Assembly: GCA_016721465.1 (NCBI GenBank)
Contig: JADKIA010000030.1
Location: 248,001 to 312,000, forward strand
Source: Ideonella sp.
GTDB taxonomy: Bacteria > Pseudomonadota > Gammaproteobacteria > Burkholderiales > Burkholderiaceae_C
DNA: 64,000 nucleotides
Direction: 5' to 3'
Shown here piece after piece: positions 42,948 through 52,092 of the stretch. The notes below the pieces were generated by a model, which was not told the DNA's origin, did no database searches, and saw only the letters and a program-made list of their open reading frames with translations. Each line of letters starts with the position of its first letter. The first letter of the stretch is position 1. Made by a program: the position numbers and the translations under genes.

Positions 42948-44246
42948 TCAGTTGGTCAACGCGCGCGCAATGGCTCGGAAAGCAGCCAATCGAAGGGGTT
43001 CGCGGCTTCGGCTTGCATCCGGGTCGGCGGACAGCAGCACGATGACGACCTCCGCTTTGGGCGCGATCCAGACACGTTGTGCAAACTGCCCCTGACACTG
43101 GAATGAATCCAGTTCGTCATGGTTGAACCACCACATGTCGTGGTAGGAGCCGCCTGGCAACACGGCCGCGTCCGGGCTGGCGGCAAAGGCCGCACGATCA
43201 CCACCGCGGCGAATCTCGCTGACCACGGCCGATGGGACCACTTGCTTGTCGCCCACCCGACCCTGGTTGCGGATCATCTCGCCGAAGCGAGCCAGATCGC
43301 GCGCATTGGCTTGCAGGCCAAATGCCGCTATCGGGGCCTTGCGTGAATCGAGCAAGAAATCGGCGTCCTGCTCTGCACCCATCGGCTGCCAGAGCCGCTC
43401 GCTGATGAGGTCGGGGACCGACTTTCCTGTCACTCGACTGAGCACCCAGCCCAAGGCCTCGGCGCTGCCGTTGTCGTAGCGCATGGGCCCGACACCGTGC
43501 TCGGTGGTTGGATGGGCGGCCAGCATCATGGCAATGGATCCGTCGGGACCCGTGTAATTCGGGGGGCGAGGCAGCACGCCATAGGCTTGCAGGGCGCCGA
43601 CCTGGAGGCTGCCAGCCTGATGGACATCGTCACCGAATCGGAAATTCGCCCTCATGTCGAGCAGATCCCGGATCTTGGCGGGGCCCAAGGCAGAGGACGC
43701 CAGCTCGGGCACATAGCGCGATGCGGGTGCATTCAGATCCAGCTTGCCCTCGTTGGCCAGGGTTGCAGCCAGCGTGCCGACGAAACTCTTGGTGCAGGAA
43801 TTGGTGGCGTGCAAGGTGGTCGGCGTCATGTCTCCGAAATAGCGCTCGAAGACCACTTGGCCGCGATGCAACACCAAGAACGCATCGGCACCGAGTATTC
43901 GAAAGGCCTGGGCCATGGCAGTGGGCTGCCCTTGCCAATCGACGCGGAGTGCGTCGATGTCGAGAGGTTTGCCTGCCGGCAAATCGGTGGGCTTGCCGCT
44001 GCCGCGCGAAACACGCTCCGTATGGAAGACGCTGGACATGTGGGCCAAGGTCCAGCGCATGAAGCGCGGTGAGGCGTAGTTGCGCAGGTTGACTTGGTTT
44101 TCAGGCAGAGGCGGAGACCCCACCATCACGCCGACCTCACTGGGCACGTCCGTGATCGCGGGAGGAACCTTGGCAGGGTCGGCAGCGTGCACCAAAGTGC
44201 ACGCGAGCGCAGCGGAAATGAAGGTCAGTGGATGCAGCTTGGGCAT
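42948..44246 (-). CDS. Secreted serine hydrolase (class C beta-lactamase / esterase family)
   Basis: 432 residues with a signal peptide (FISAALACTLVHAAD). The beta-lactamase-like fold has its SxxK motif as SCTK at residues 150-153 (nucleophile Ser150, base Lys153) and YDN at 257-259 in place of YxN. The C-terminal third motif is weak (WIAPKAEVVIVLLS). Members include beta-lactamases, D-aminopeptidases, carboxylesterases and 6-aminohexanoate-oligomer hydrolase; this length and the FxATNSxTK-like context favour an esterase/amidase over a beta-lactamase. Located in the periplasm. Confidence 0.88.
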   Translation of the reverse strand: MPKLHPLTFISAALACTLVHAADPAKVPPAITDVPSEVGVMVGSPPLPENQVNLRNYASPRFMRWTLAHMSSVFHTERVSRGSGKPTDLPAGKPLDIDALRVDWQGQPTAMAQAFRILGADAFLVLHRGQVVFERYFGDMTPTTLHATNSCTKSFVGTLAATLANEGKLDLNAPASRYVPELASSALGPAKIRDLLDMRANFRFGDDVHQAGSLQVGALQAYGVLPRPPNYTGPDGSIAMMLAAHPTTEHGVGPMRYDNGSAEALGWVLSRVTGKSVPDLISERLWQPMGAEQDADFLLDSRKAPIAAFGLQANARDLARFGEMIRNQGRVGDKQVVPSAVVSEIRRGGDRAAFAASPDAAVLPGGSYHDMWWFNHDELDSFQCQGQFAQRVWIAPKAEVVIVLLSADPDASRSREPLRLAAFRAIARALTN

Positions 44247-44361
44247 GGGGTAATGACCTCGTGAAGGTTTCGGCGCGGGTCTTGGTGCGTCAGCTCGTCT
44301 GAAAAGGTCACCTAGCCGGTCTCAGCCCAGGGCCTTGTATCGGCCCTTGGCCTTCGCCTGG

Positions 44362-44385
44362 CACAAGCCCCTTCCGGGCCTTGTG
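44362..44385 (-). terminator. Hairpin downstream of sulfatase 2
   Basis: CACAAGCCCC-TTCC-GGGCCTTGTG folds into a 10-bp stem with one mismatch, 7 nt beyond the sulfatase 2 stop (minus strand). No U-tract follows, so intrinsic termination is only a possibility. Confidence 0.45.
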
Positions 44386-44392
44386 TCCGGGC

Positions 44393-45934
44393 TCACTCTT
44401 TTTTCTGGTTGAACAGCGTTGCCGCCCCAATGCCCGAACCCTTCTGACGCGGCGGAAAGTCCTGCAGGCTCTTGCCGAAGCGCTGCATCTGCGCGCCCAC
44501 GATGGGCAGCAGGTAGCTCTTTTCCTTCATCCACAACAGGTGGCCGCCGGTGCCAGGCGTGAGCTCAAAGGGGTCGAGCTTGATGTTCACCAGCATGCCG
44601 CCGTCCAGCTTTTCTGATGCGCCCAGCCAGGTGTTCTTCAGTTGGAAATGCAGCTTCCACTGGTCCACGCGCAGCGCATTGAATTCGTTTTCGGCGTAGT
44701 AGAAAAACTCTCGGCGCTTGCTCTTGCCTTTGCCGGTGAGCATGTCTGTCTGGTTGTAGCCATCGAGCATGACCTTGTAGTCGCGCTCGCCGATGCGGGT
44801 GCCCTTGAGCAGGCGGTCCTTGATGTCGGTGTCGCCCACGGCGGCCATCAAGGTGGGCAGCCAGTCCTCGCTGGTCATGAACTCGTCGGTCCATTCGTTG
44901 GCGGCCACGCGGCCGGGCCAGCGCACCAGCATCGGCACGCGAAAGCCACCGTCCCAGGTGGTGCCTTTTTCGCCGCGAAATGAAGGCGTGCCGGCTTCGG
45001 GCCAGTGCGCCAGGTTGACGCCGTTGTCTGACGTGAACATCACGATGGTGTTCTTGGCTGCGCCCATGTCGTCGAGCTGCTTGAGCAGCTTGCCGACGAT
45101 GGCGTCCAGGTGCAGCAGGCCATCGGCATAGCGGCTGTGGCCGCTCTTGCCCATCCACTCAGGGCTGATGTGGATCTGCTGGTGCATGCGGGTGGGGTTG
45201 AACCACAGGAAGAAGGGCTTGCCCGACTTCTGGGTGCGCGCGAGCCAGTCCTGCGTGACCGCCAGCACCTCGTCGTCGAAGGTCTCCTGGCGCTTGGCGC
45301 CGAGCGGGCCGCGGTCTTCGATGCGCTGCTTGCCCACGGCGCCGAAGCGCGGGTCTGCGGTGGTGTCGTCCTTGTCGGTTGCCCAGGTGTACAGCACGTT
45401 GCGCGGGCGCCCGGGGAAGTTGGGGTTCTTCGGAAACTCGGGCTGCTCGAACTGCTCCATCACGTTCAGGTGGTACAGCAGGCCGAAGAACTCGTCGAAG
45501 CCGTGCACCGTGGGCAGGTGTTCGTTGCGATCGCCGACATGGCTCTTGCCGAACTGGGCCGTCGCGTAGCCACGGGCCTTGAGCATCACCGCCAGCGTGG
45601 GGTCTTCGGCTTTCAAGCCCAGCGGCGCGCCGGGCTGGCCGACCGACGTGAGGCCGGTGCGGATGGGGTACTGCCCGGTGATGAAGGCCGCGCGGCCTGC
45701 CGTGCAACTGGGCTGCGCGTAGTAGTCGCTGATGGTCAGGCCTTCGCGCGCCAGTCGGTCGATGTTGGGCGTTCGCACCGCGCCCACGCCGCGGTGGATG
45801 GCCGAGATGTCGTAGGGCGACACGTCGTCGGTCATGATCATCACGATGTTGGGCGCAGCGCTGGCGGACTGCGCCGACACGCCAAGCGACAGGGTGCAGG
45901 CCAGGCAGGCGGCCAGGAATCGAAGCAAGCTCAT
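44393..45934 (-). CDS. Secreted arylsulfatase, sulfatase 2
   Basis: About 513 residues from ATG 45934 (GGAGA 6 nt upstream). A signal peptide (FLAACLACTLSLGVSAQSASA) directs it to the periplasm. The metal site is NIVMIMTDDVSPYD (Asp36/Asp37), and the formylglycine signature is CTAGRAAFITGQYP with Cys77 (C-x-A-x-R variant). Also present are GKSHVGD and FTSDNGVN. The type is the shorter AtsA/choline-sulfatase-like class and is clearly different in length and location from sulfatase 1. It lies 29 nt downstream of the second copy of the unknown secreted protein and is presumably co-transcribed with it. Confidence 0.92.
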   Translation of the reverse strand: MSLLRFLAACLACTLSLGVSAQSASAAPNIVMIMTDDVSPYDISAIHRGVGAVRTPNIDRLAREGLTISDYYAQPSCTAGRAAFITGQYPIRTGLTSVGQPGAPLGLKAEDPTLAVMLKARGYATAQFGKSHVGDRNEHLPTVHGFDEFFGLLYHLNVMEQFEQPEFPKNPNFPGRPRNVLYTWATDKDDTTADPRFGAVGKQRIEDRGPLGAKRQETFDDEVLAVTQDWLARTQKSGKPFFLWFNPTRMHQQIHISPEWMGKSGHSRYADGLLHLDAIVGKLLKQLDDMGAAKNTIVMFTSDNGVNLAHWPEAGTPSFRGEKGTTWDGGFRVPMLVRWPGRVAANEWTDEFMTSEDWLPTLMAAVGDTDIKDRLLKGTRIGERDYKVMLDGYNQTDMLTGKGKSKRREFFYYAENEFNALRVDQWKLHFQLKNTWLGASEKLDGGMLVNIKLDPFELTPGTGGHLLWMKEKSYLLPIVGAQMQRFGKSLQDFPPRQKGSGIGAATLFNQKKE

Positions 45935-45963
45935 CGAAGGTCTCCAGGAATTCATCAGAGTGC

Positions 45964-47637
45964 TCAGCGCTTGAGCATGGCGCTGAGCTTCGACGTGTCC
46001 ACCGGGCAGCCCAGGGCTTCGAAGCGCGCCTTCTCACGCAGATTGATCACCTGCGGCAGGTACTCGCCCAAGGCCTGCTGTTCGCCGTGCAGTGACTTCA
46101 CGTCGAACCAGCTGTGCTTGAACGATGGATTCACCAGCGTGTGGCGGTTGATCACCGCACCGAAGTGCGGCGAGCCACCGGGGATGCCGTCGCCGTTGCC
46201 GTACTCGATCCACTCCACGCCGCACTTGGCGTTGGCGTTGGACGGCCGATCGACGGCACGCGAGACCACCACGCTGAAGTAGCCGCGCGCATCGACCACC
46301 GGCCGCACGTTTTCGTCGTGCACGCAATCCACCGTGTTGCCGATGGGCGGCGCCGTGGAGGTGCACAGCGACCAGTAGCGCATGTCGACCTTGGGGTCCA
46401 TCGGCTCGGCGCTGCCGTCCCAGGTGCGCGGCGTGCTGGGCATCTTGCCGTGCACCACGTAGACCTTGCCAAAGGCCTGGCTCAGGTAGGTGAAGCCGTA
46501 GCGCGTGACCGGGTTGCTCCAGAAGCCACCCTTCTCGACCGCCAGACTGTCGCTGGGCAACGCGGGGAAGAAGGTCTGCAGCATCAGGTGCTCGCGGTTG
46601 TAGAACTTCTGCATCGGCGCCACGTCGAAGGGGTTGGCCGGTGTGCGGTCGGCCGGGCGCCAGGGCAGGCTGTTCAGCGCCAGCCACAGCTTGGGCGACA
46701 CGGTGATCGGCGACTGCTTGCCGCGCTTGTGCGGCACGTCGGTCGCGCTGCAGGTCTCCTGTTCGCTCAGCAGCTTGCCGTCGGCCGTCTGCAGCTGGGC
46801 CTTGGGCACGCCCACGCCGCCGGTCCAATCGATGCTGCGGTCGGGGATGTAGTTGCGCATGTGCATGCCGGTGGGCGTGCCGGGTTCGCTCAAGGTGTAG
46901 ACCGTGTTCGTTGGCCGCGCTGTCTTGTCGGCCGGCGGCGAGCCGTTGACCACGGTGACGGTGTAGCTGCGCGGCACCACGTCGCGCCGCACGCCGGGAC
47001 GGAAGGGGTTGGACGAGCCGGCATCGGGCTCGATCTCGATGTCGTTGAGCCCATCGCGCGGCACGCCGTCGACCGAGTAGGTGACGAAGCTCCAGTGCCG
47101 CATGTGCGGGAACGCGCCGGTGAGCACGATCTTGCCGCCGGCCGGGATGCTGAACCAGGCGGTGGAGAAGGTGTTGCCGATGTCGGGGATCTGGTTCTCG
47201 ATGCCGTAGTCGTCGGGGTCGGTGGTGTAGTAGCCGCTGCGCAGCCGCGGGCCGGGCCAGAAGCAGGTCTTGATGGCCACGGCCTGGTGCACGTTGTCCT
47301 TGCGGGCGATGTCGGTGACACGCTCCGGGGGCATGGGCGTGAGGATGTTGCCCGTGCCCTGGCTGCCCATCACGTAGCCGTCGGCACGCGGCACCGGGCC
47401 GCCGCGCGGGGTTTGCGGCAGAGAGCGGGCACGTGGGTCGTCGTCGGTCTTGCCGGCGGACGTGCCGCTCGCGCCGGCTTCCACCGCCGCGGGGGCCGAC
47501 CAGGTGTAGGCGGCGCTGGTCGGACGGCCCGCACCGCCGTCGTCCTTGGCCAGGCCACTCATCCAGACCATCGTGATGATGGCCAGCACAGCGATCGCGC
47601 CGACGATTCGCAGCGACCAGCGCAGCAGGGTACTCAT
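45964..47637 (-). CDS. Membrane-anchored/secreted protein of unknown function, paralogue 2
   Basis: About 557 residues from ATG 47637 (GGAGA upstream). One N-terminal hydrophobic helix (IVGAIAVLAIITMVWMSGLA) is followed by a ~75-residue linker and the same block order as the protein at 22896-24383: IKTCFWPGPRLRSGYY, HWSFVTYSVDGVPRDGLND, DIEIEPDAGSSNPF, a middle VTGGVGVP-like segment, then RYWSLCTS, VDCVHDENV, VSRAVDRP and KCGVEWIEYGNGDG. I know no function for this family. Both copies sit beside a sulfatase and both have a TGTC-N8-GACA box upstream of their transcription unit, which argues for a shared role with sulfatase action in the periplasm. Confidence 0.85.
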   Translation of the reverse strand: MSTLLRWSLRIVGAIAVLAIITMVWMSGLAKDDGGAGRPTSAAYTWSAPAAVEAGASGTSAGKTDDDPRARSLPQTPRGGPVPRADGYVMGSQGTGNILTPMPPERVTDIARKDNVHQAVAIKTCFWPGPRLRSGYYTTDPDDYGIENQIPDIGNTFSTAWFSIPAGGKIVLTGAFPHMRHWSFVTYSVDGVPRDGLNDIEIEPDAGSSNPFRPGVRRDVVPRSYTVTVVNGSPPADKTARPTNTVYTLSEPGTPTGMHMRNYIPDRSIDWTGGVGVPKAQLQTADGKLLSEQETCSATDVPHKRGKQSPITVSPKLWLALNSLPWRPADRTPANPFDVAPMQKFYNREHLMLQTFFPALPSDSLAVEKGGFWSNPVTRYGFTYLSQAFGKVYVVHGKMPSTPRTWDGSAEPMDPKVDMRYWSLCTSTAPPIGNTVDCVHDENVRPVVDARGYFSVVVSRAVDRPSNANAKCGVEWIEYGNGDGIPGGSPHFGAVINRHTLVNPSFKHSWFDVKSLHGEQQALGEYLPQVINLREKARFEALGCPVDTSKLSAMLKR

Positions 47638-47736
47638 GAGACGTTCTCCGGGGACTTGCGGGCCCGTGGCAATACGTGACCCTGGCGCGGATCGAACCGC
47701 GGACGCGCGAGGGTACGGCGTGGTCGCGCGGCACAC

Positions 47737-47752
47737 TGTCAAGCGATCGACA
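47737..47752. promoter_or_regulatory. TGTC-N8-GACA palindrome upstream of the paralogue 2 / sulfatase 2 operon
   Basis: TGTCAAGCGATCGACA, extended to CTGTCAAG-N5-GACACATT as before sulfatase 1; in CooA notation it is exactly TGTCA-N6-CGACA. It is 100 nt from the paralogue 2 start and 137 nt from the divergent GH13 gene. Confidence 0.6.
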
Positions 47753-47888
47753 CATTTGTGCGACAGGCCCTGGCCACCGCGACGATGCCATCGCGCCATG
47801 AACCGAAGGGATCTTTCGAGCCGGTGATGCCGCGCCATTCCGCCGGCCATTCATAGAATCGGCCCATCCAGGCCAACCGTTCAATGCA

Positions 47889-49511
47889 ATGAATCGCCCA
47901 ACGAGGTTGTCGCTCAGCGAGTTGCTGCTGGGGTTGCTCGCCTTTGCGCTGGGCGCGGCCGCGCAGGCGGCCCCGCCGAACCGTGCCTATGAGCGGCGCG
48001 AGGCCGATTGGCGCAATGGCGCCATCGTTTACCAGGTGCTGGTGGACCGATTCGTGCCTTCGGCCAAGCTGGACGCCAAGCGCCAGCTCTATCCGGCACC
48101 CAAGGTCTTGCGCGCCTGGTCGGAGCCCGCCATGCCGGGCGTGTACCTGCCAGAGGCCAAGCTCAACAGCCAAGAGCTGGACTTCTGGGGCGGCGATCTG
48201 CAAAGCCTGGCCACGCGGCTGGACCACATCCAGCAGCTGGGCGCGCAGGTGCTGTACCTCAACCCGATCCACCTGGCCTACACCAACCACAAGTACGACG
48301 CGTTCGACTTCAAGGCGATCTCACCCGAGTACGGGACCCCGGCCGAATTCAGGCAACTGGCGGCCGATGTCCATCGCCGTGGCATGAAGCTGGTGCTCGA
48401 TGGCGTGTTCAACCACATGGGGCGCAACTCACCGAAGTTCCAGGATGCGTTCCACGACCCCAAGAGCCCGTGGCGTGACTGGTTCGTCATCGGCCCGCAG
48501 TACAAGGGCGGGGCTCGAGTCTGGACCGGGTTTCAGAATCTGCCCGAGCTCAACCTGGAGAACCCTGCGGTGCGGGCCCACCTGTACGGCTCGCCCGACT
48601 CCGTGGTTCGCAGCTTGCTGCGCGACGGCGCCGACGGTTGGCGGCTCGACACGGCCTATGAGCTGGGCCACCGATACCTGCGCGAGCTGACCGACGCCGC
48701 GCACCGGCAAAAGCCCGGTTCGCTGGTGGTGGGCGAGATCGTCAACTACCCGGGGCCGTGGCTGCAGTCCATGGATGCCGTCATGAACTTTGGCCTGCGG
48801 CAGATCGTGCTCGGCATGGCCCAGGGTGAGTTTTCGGCCGCGCGCGGTGCGCGCATGACCGATCGATTGATCCGCGACGCCGGCATCGAGCCCATGCTCA
48901 AGTCCTGGATGGTGATCGACAACCACGACATTGCGCGCATCGCCAACCAACTGCCCGACCAGGCCATGCGCCGCTGGGTGCAAACGCTGCAGTTCACCTT
49001 GCCGGGCGCGCCGAACATCTACTACGGCGCCGAGCTGGGCATGACGGGCGGTGCGGATCCGGAAAACCGCGGCCCCATGCGTTGGGACCTGCTGAAGGAC
49101 GACAACCCCGAGTTGGTCTGGATGCGCCAGCTCGTCGCGCTGCGCAAGAGCAACCGTGCACTGCGGGTCGGCGACTTCCGTCTGATTGACTCGGACCAGC
49201 TGTTCGCGTTCGAGCGACACACCGACCGCGTCTTGGAGACGATACTGGTGTTGGCCAACCCCACGGATCGCGAAGTGACCGAACGGGTGATGGTGGCCAA
49301 CGCGCACCTGATGGACGACACACCGATGGTCGATGCCCTGAACCCGACCGGCAAGGCCGTGGCGGTGCTGGGTTCAGGCTTCCTGACCGTGGTGGTGCCG
49401 CCCAAGACCGCGCTGGTGCTGAAGCCGCAGGAGCGGAACCTGGGTGGCTACAGCCGCTACAAGCGGGTGTCGAGGCCAACGCCAAGTCCCGGGGTGGTGA
49501 TCTCGCGATGA
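47889..49511 (+). CDS. Secreted GH13 alpha-amylase family glycosidase
   Basis: 540 residues with a signal peptide (LLLGLLAFALGAAAQA). The four GH13 regions are present: DGVFNH (171-176), GWRLDTA with the nucleophile Asp254, VVGEIVN with the acid/base Glu283, and IDNHD with the transition-state Asp347. A short insertion between the first strand (GAIVYQVLVDRF) and domain B carries DFWGGDLQSLATRLDHI, as in neopullulanase/cyclomaltodextrinase-like enzymes. It should hydrolyse alpha-glucans in the periplasm or outside the cell. It is divergent from the sulfatase 2 operon. Confidence 0.92.
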   Translation: MNRPTRLSLSELLLGLLAFALGAAAQAAPPNRAYERREADWRNGAIVYQVLVDRFVPSAKLDAKRQLYPAPKVLRAWSEPAMPGVYLPEAKLNSQELDFWGGDLQSLATRLDHIQQLGAQVLYLNPIHLAYTNHKYDAFDFKAISPEYGTPAEFRQLAADVHRRGMKLVLDGVFNHMGRNSPKFQDAFHDPKSPWRDWFVIGPQYKGGARVWTGFQNLPELNLENPAVRAHLYGSPDSVVRSLLRDGADGWRLDTAYELGHRYLRELTDAAHRQKPGSLVVGEIVNYPGPWLQSMDAVMNFGLRQIVLGMAQGEFSAARGARMTDRLIRDAGIEPMLKSWMVIDNHDIARIANQLPDQAMRRWVQTLQFTLPGAPNIYYGAELGMTGGADPENRGPMRWDLLKDDNPELVWMRQLVALRKSNRALRVGDFRLIDSDQLFAFERHTDRVLETILVLANPTDREVTERVMVANAHLMDDTPMVDALNPTGKAVAVLGSGFLTVVVPPKTALVLKPQERNLGGYSRYKRVSRPTPSPGVVISR

Positions 49512-49669
49512 TCGCCAGGCGAGGCGACGGATCGGTTCGCGCAGCCTCGAAGCCAGGTCCGCGCAGTGCGGCGCGTCTGCGCCTTGGGGCGGCCCTGAGG
49601 GGCTCTGCATGACCCACGGCGCTTGTCTGGCGATGGCGCTCGGCCGCAGCAGCGCGTCCCAACAATGAC

Positions 49670-52066
49670 ATGAGCCGATCGAACGCCTGGTTGTTGTCCT
49701 TGGTGCTGCTGGTGGGCCTCGGCGCCGCAGGCCTGATCGCCTGGGATTCGCGCACGACCGATCGCACCGCGCCCGGTTCGCCGGCCATGCCACCGGCCAC
49801 GGCCGCCGCCGAATACCTCGGCAGCGCGCGCTGCATCGAGTGCCATGCCGAAGCCGGCAAGGCGTGGCAGGGTTCGCAGCATGCGCTGGCCATGCAGGTG
49901 GCGAGTGAGGCCACGGTGCTGGGCCGCTTCGACGGCCGCACCCTCGTGCATGGCCCGAGCCGCAGCCGCGTGTTTCGGCGTGACGGCCAGTTCCGCGTCG
50001 AGACGCAAGGCGCCGACGGGCGCCTGGTCGATGTCGAGGTCAGCCACACCTTCGGACTGGAGCCCTTGCAGCAGTACCTGGTGACGTTGCCAGACGGCCG
50101 CAAGCAGGCCCTGGGGCTGGCCTGGGACAGCCGCCCGGCCGCGGCCGGTGGGCAGCGCTGGTTTCACCTGTTTCCGGATGGAGGCACCCAGCCTGGCCAT
50201 CCGCTGCACTGGGCCGGCATCGACCAGAACTGGAACTACCAGTGCGCGGACTGCCACTCGACCGGTCTGCGCAAGGGCTACGACGCGGCGGGGGACCGGT
50301 TTGCCACCACCTGGTCGGAGATGACCGTGGCCTGCGAGGCCTGCCATGGCCCCGGCTCGGTGCATGCGCAGTGGGCTGCGAAACCGGCCGCGCAGCGCCC
50401 GCTGTTGCCAGGCCTGGGATTGACGGCGCAGCTCAAGGAACGCACGGGGGTGAGCTGGCAGCCCGACGCCGCCAGCGGCACCGCGCGGCGCAGCGCCGCG
50501 CGCGGCACGCGCACCGAAATCGAGGTCTGCGCGCGCTGCCATGCCCGGCGCGGCCAGGTCAGCGACGCACACCGTGCGGGGGATGCCTTGCTGGATGCCT
50601 TCCGGCCCGCGCTGCTCGAGCCGGGCCTGTACCACGTCGATGGCCAGCAGCGCGACGAGGTCTACGACTTCGCCTCGTTCCTGCAAAGCCGCATGCACGC
50701 GGCAGGGGTCACCTGCGCCGATTGCCACGACCCGCACAGCGGCAAGCTGCGCGCGGCAGGCAATGCGGTGTGCGCCCGTTGCCACGAGCCGGGCCGCTTC
50801 GACACGGCGGTGCACCACCACCACAGCGCGGGCGGCGCCGGGGCGCAGTGCGCGGCCTGCCACATGCCGACCGCGACCTACATGGGCGTGGACCCGCGCC
50901 ACGACCACAGCCTGCGCATCCCACGCCCGGATCGCAGCGTTGCGCTCGGCACGCCGAACGCCTGCACGCAATGCCACCGCGACCGCACGGCGCCATGGGC
51001 CGCCGCGGCCGTGCGGCAATGGTTCGCCCATCCCAAACCGGGCTACCAGGGCTTCGCCGAAGCCTTCCATGCCGCAGAGATGGATGCACCCGGTGCGGCG
51101 GCCGGCCTGCTGGCCCTCGTGGCCGATCCGGCGCAAAGCGCGATCGCCCGCGCCAGCGCCGTGGCGCGAATGGGTGAACGGCTGTCACCGACGCCGCTGA
51201 GCTCCAGCTTGTCGCCCCTGGCGGCCGCGCTCGACGACGCCGACGATCTGCTGCGGCTCGCCGCGGTGCAGGCCTTGGCGGGGCTCGAGCCGTCCGTGCG
51301 CGCCCACCACCTCGGGCCGCGATTGACGGATGTGCGGCGCGTGGTGCGCATCGAAGCCGCGCGGGCACTGGCCGGCCCCAGCGAGCGCTTGCTGAGCACG
51401 GCAGACCAGGCCGCCTTCGGCAGGGCCTGGGCCGAGTTCCTCGCTGCCGCGGCCTTCAACGCCGACCGGCCCGAGGCGCATGCACGGCTTGCGGATGCAC
51501 ATGCCGCACGGGGCGATGCCGACGCCGCCACCGCCGGATACCGGCAGGCCTTGCGGCGCGACCCGAGCTTCGTGCCGGCCTGGGTGAACCTGGCCGGCCA
51601 ACTCGAGCAGGCGGGCCACGCTGGCGAAGCCCTGCAACTGCTGCGCGACGGTCAGGCGCGCAATCCGCGGTCCGCCGAGCTGCAACACGCGCTGGGCCTG
51701 GCGCTGATCCGCAGCGGCGACCGAAAACAGGCCCTGGGCTGGCTCGCCGCAGCGGCGCGCGGCGCAGCTGACAACGTCCGCTTTGCCTACGTGCTGGCCG
51801 TGGCCACGCACGACAGCGGCGAACCTGCCGCAGCGCTCAAGCTGCTGCGTGCCGCGCACCAGCGGCGCCCGTACGACCGCGACGTGCTGCTGGCGCTGGT
51901 GAGCTACGAGCGCGAGGCCGGCGATCTGCACAGCGCCGCGCGGGCTGCCGACGCGCTGCGCGACATCGAGCCGCAGAATCCGGCCTATGTCCGGCTGGCG
52001 GCGCAGTTGGCCGAAGCCTTGCAGGCCAAGCCGCCGAAGGCCAAGGCGCGCCAAGGAGCGCACTGA
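49670..52066 (+). CDS. Octaheme c-type cytochrome with C-terminal TPR repeats
   Basis: 798 residues. An N-terminal hydrophobic helix (7-24) exports or anchors it. Eight CxxCH haem motifs lie at about residues 55, 192, 222, 287, 349, 368, 394 and 432. The segment after the first motif, with the doublet CADCH/CEACH, resembles cytochrome c554/multihaem electron-transfer proteins. From ~460 there is a HEAT-like part (SAIARASAVARMGERL, VRRVVRIEAARALAG), and from ~530 to 790 tandem TPRs (NADRPEAHARLADAHAARGDADAA and following). Such fusions are annotated as tetratricopeptide cytochromes of unknown electron partner. It appears monocistronic. Confidence 0.9.
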   Translation: MSRSNAWLLSLVLLVGLGAAGLIAWDSRTTDRTAPGSPAMPPATAAAEYLGSARCIECHAEAGKAWQGSQHALAMQVASEATVLGRFDGRTLVHGPSRSRVFRRDGQFRVETQGADGRLVDVEVSHTFGLEPLQQYLVTLPDGRKQALGLAWDSRPAAAGGQRWFHLFPDGGTQPGHPLHWAGIDQNWNYQCADCHSTGLRKGYDAAGDRFATTWSEMTVACEACHGPGSVHAQWAAKPAAQRPLLPGLGLTAQLKERTGVSWQPDAASGTARRSAARGTRTEIEVCARCHARRGQVSDAHRAGDALLDAFRPALLEPGLYHVDGQQRDEVYDFASFLQSRMHAAGVTCADCHDPHSGKLRAAGNAVCARCHEPGRFDTAVHHHHSAGGAGAQCAACHMPTATYMGVDPRHDHSLRIPRPDRSVALGTPNACTQCHRDRTAPWAAAAVRQWFAHPKPGYQGFAEAFHAAEMDAPGAAAGLLALVADPAQSAIARASAVARMGERLSPTPLSSSLSPLAAALDDADDLLRLAAVQALAGLEPSVRAHHLGPRLTDVRRVVRIEAARALAGPSERLLSTADQAAFGRAWAEFLAAAAFNADRPEAHARLADAHAARGDADAATAGYRQALRRDPSFVPAWVNLAGQLEQAGHAGEALQLLRDGQARNPRSAELQHALGLALIRSGDRKQALGWLAAAARGAADNVRFAYVLAVATHDSGEPAAALKLLRAAHQRRPYDRDVLLALVSYEREAGDLHSAARAADALRDIEPQNPAYVRLAAQLAEALQAKPPKAKARQGAH

Positions 52067-52092
52067 AGGGCGCCTGCGCCGGGCACGGCCGC

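Noticed and set aside
45811..45830. TGTC-N7-GACA in the sulfatase 2 coding region
   Set aside because: Spacer is one base short of the other boxes and it lies well inside the gene (about 100 nt from its 5' end), so it is taken as chance.
46114..47679. 521-codon plus-strand frame opposite the unknown secreted protein paralogue 2
   Set aside because: Antisense shadow with Val/Gly/His-rich composition; paralogy to 22896-24383 supports the minus strand.
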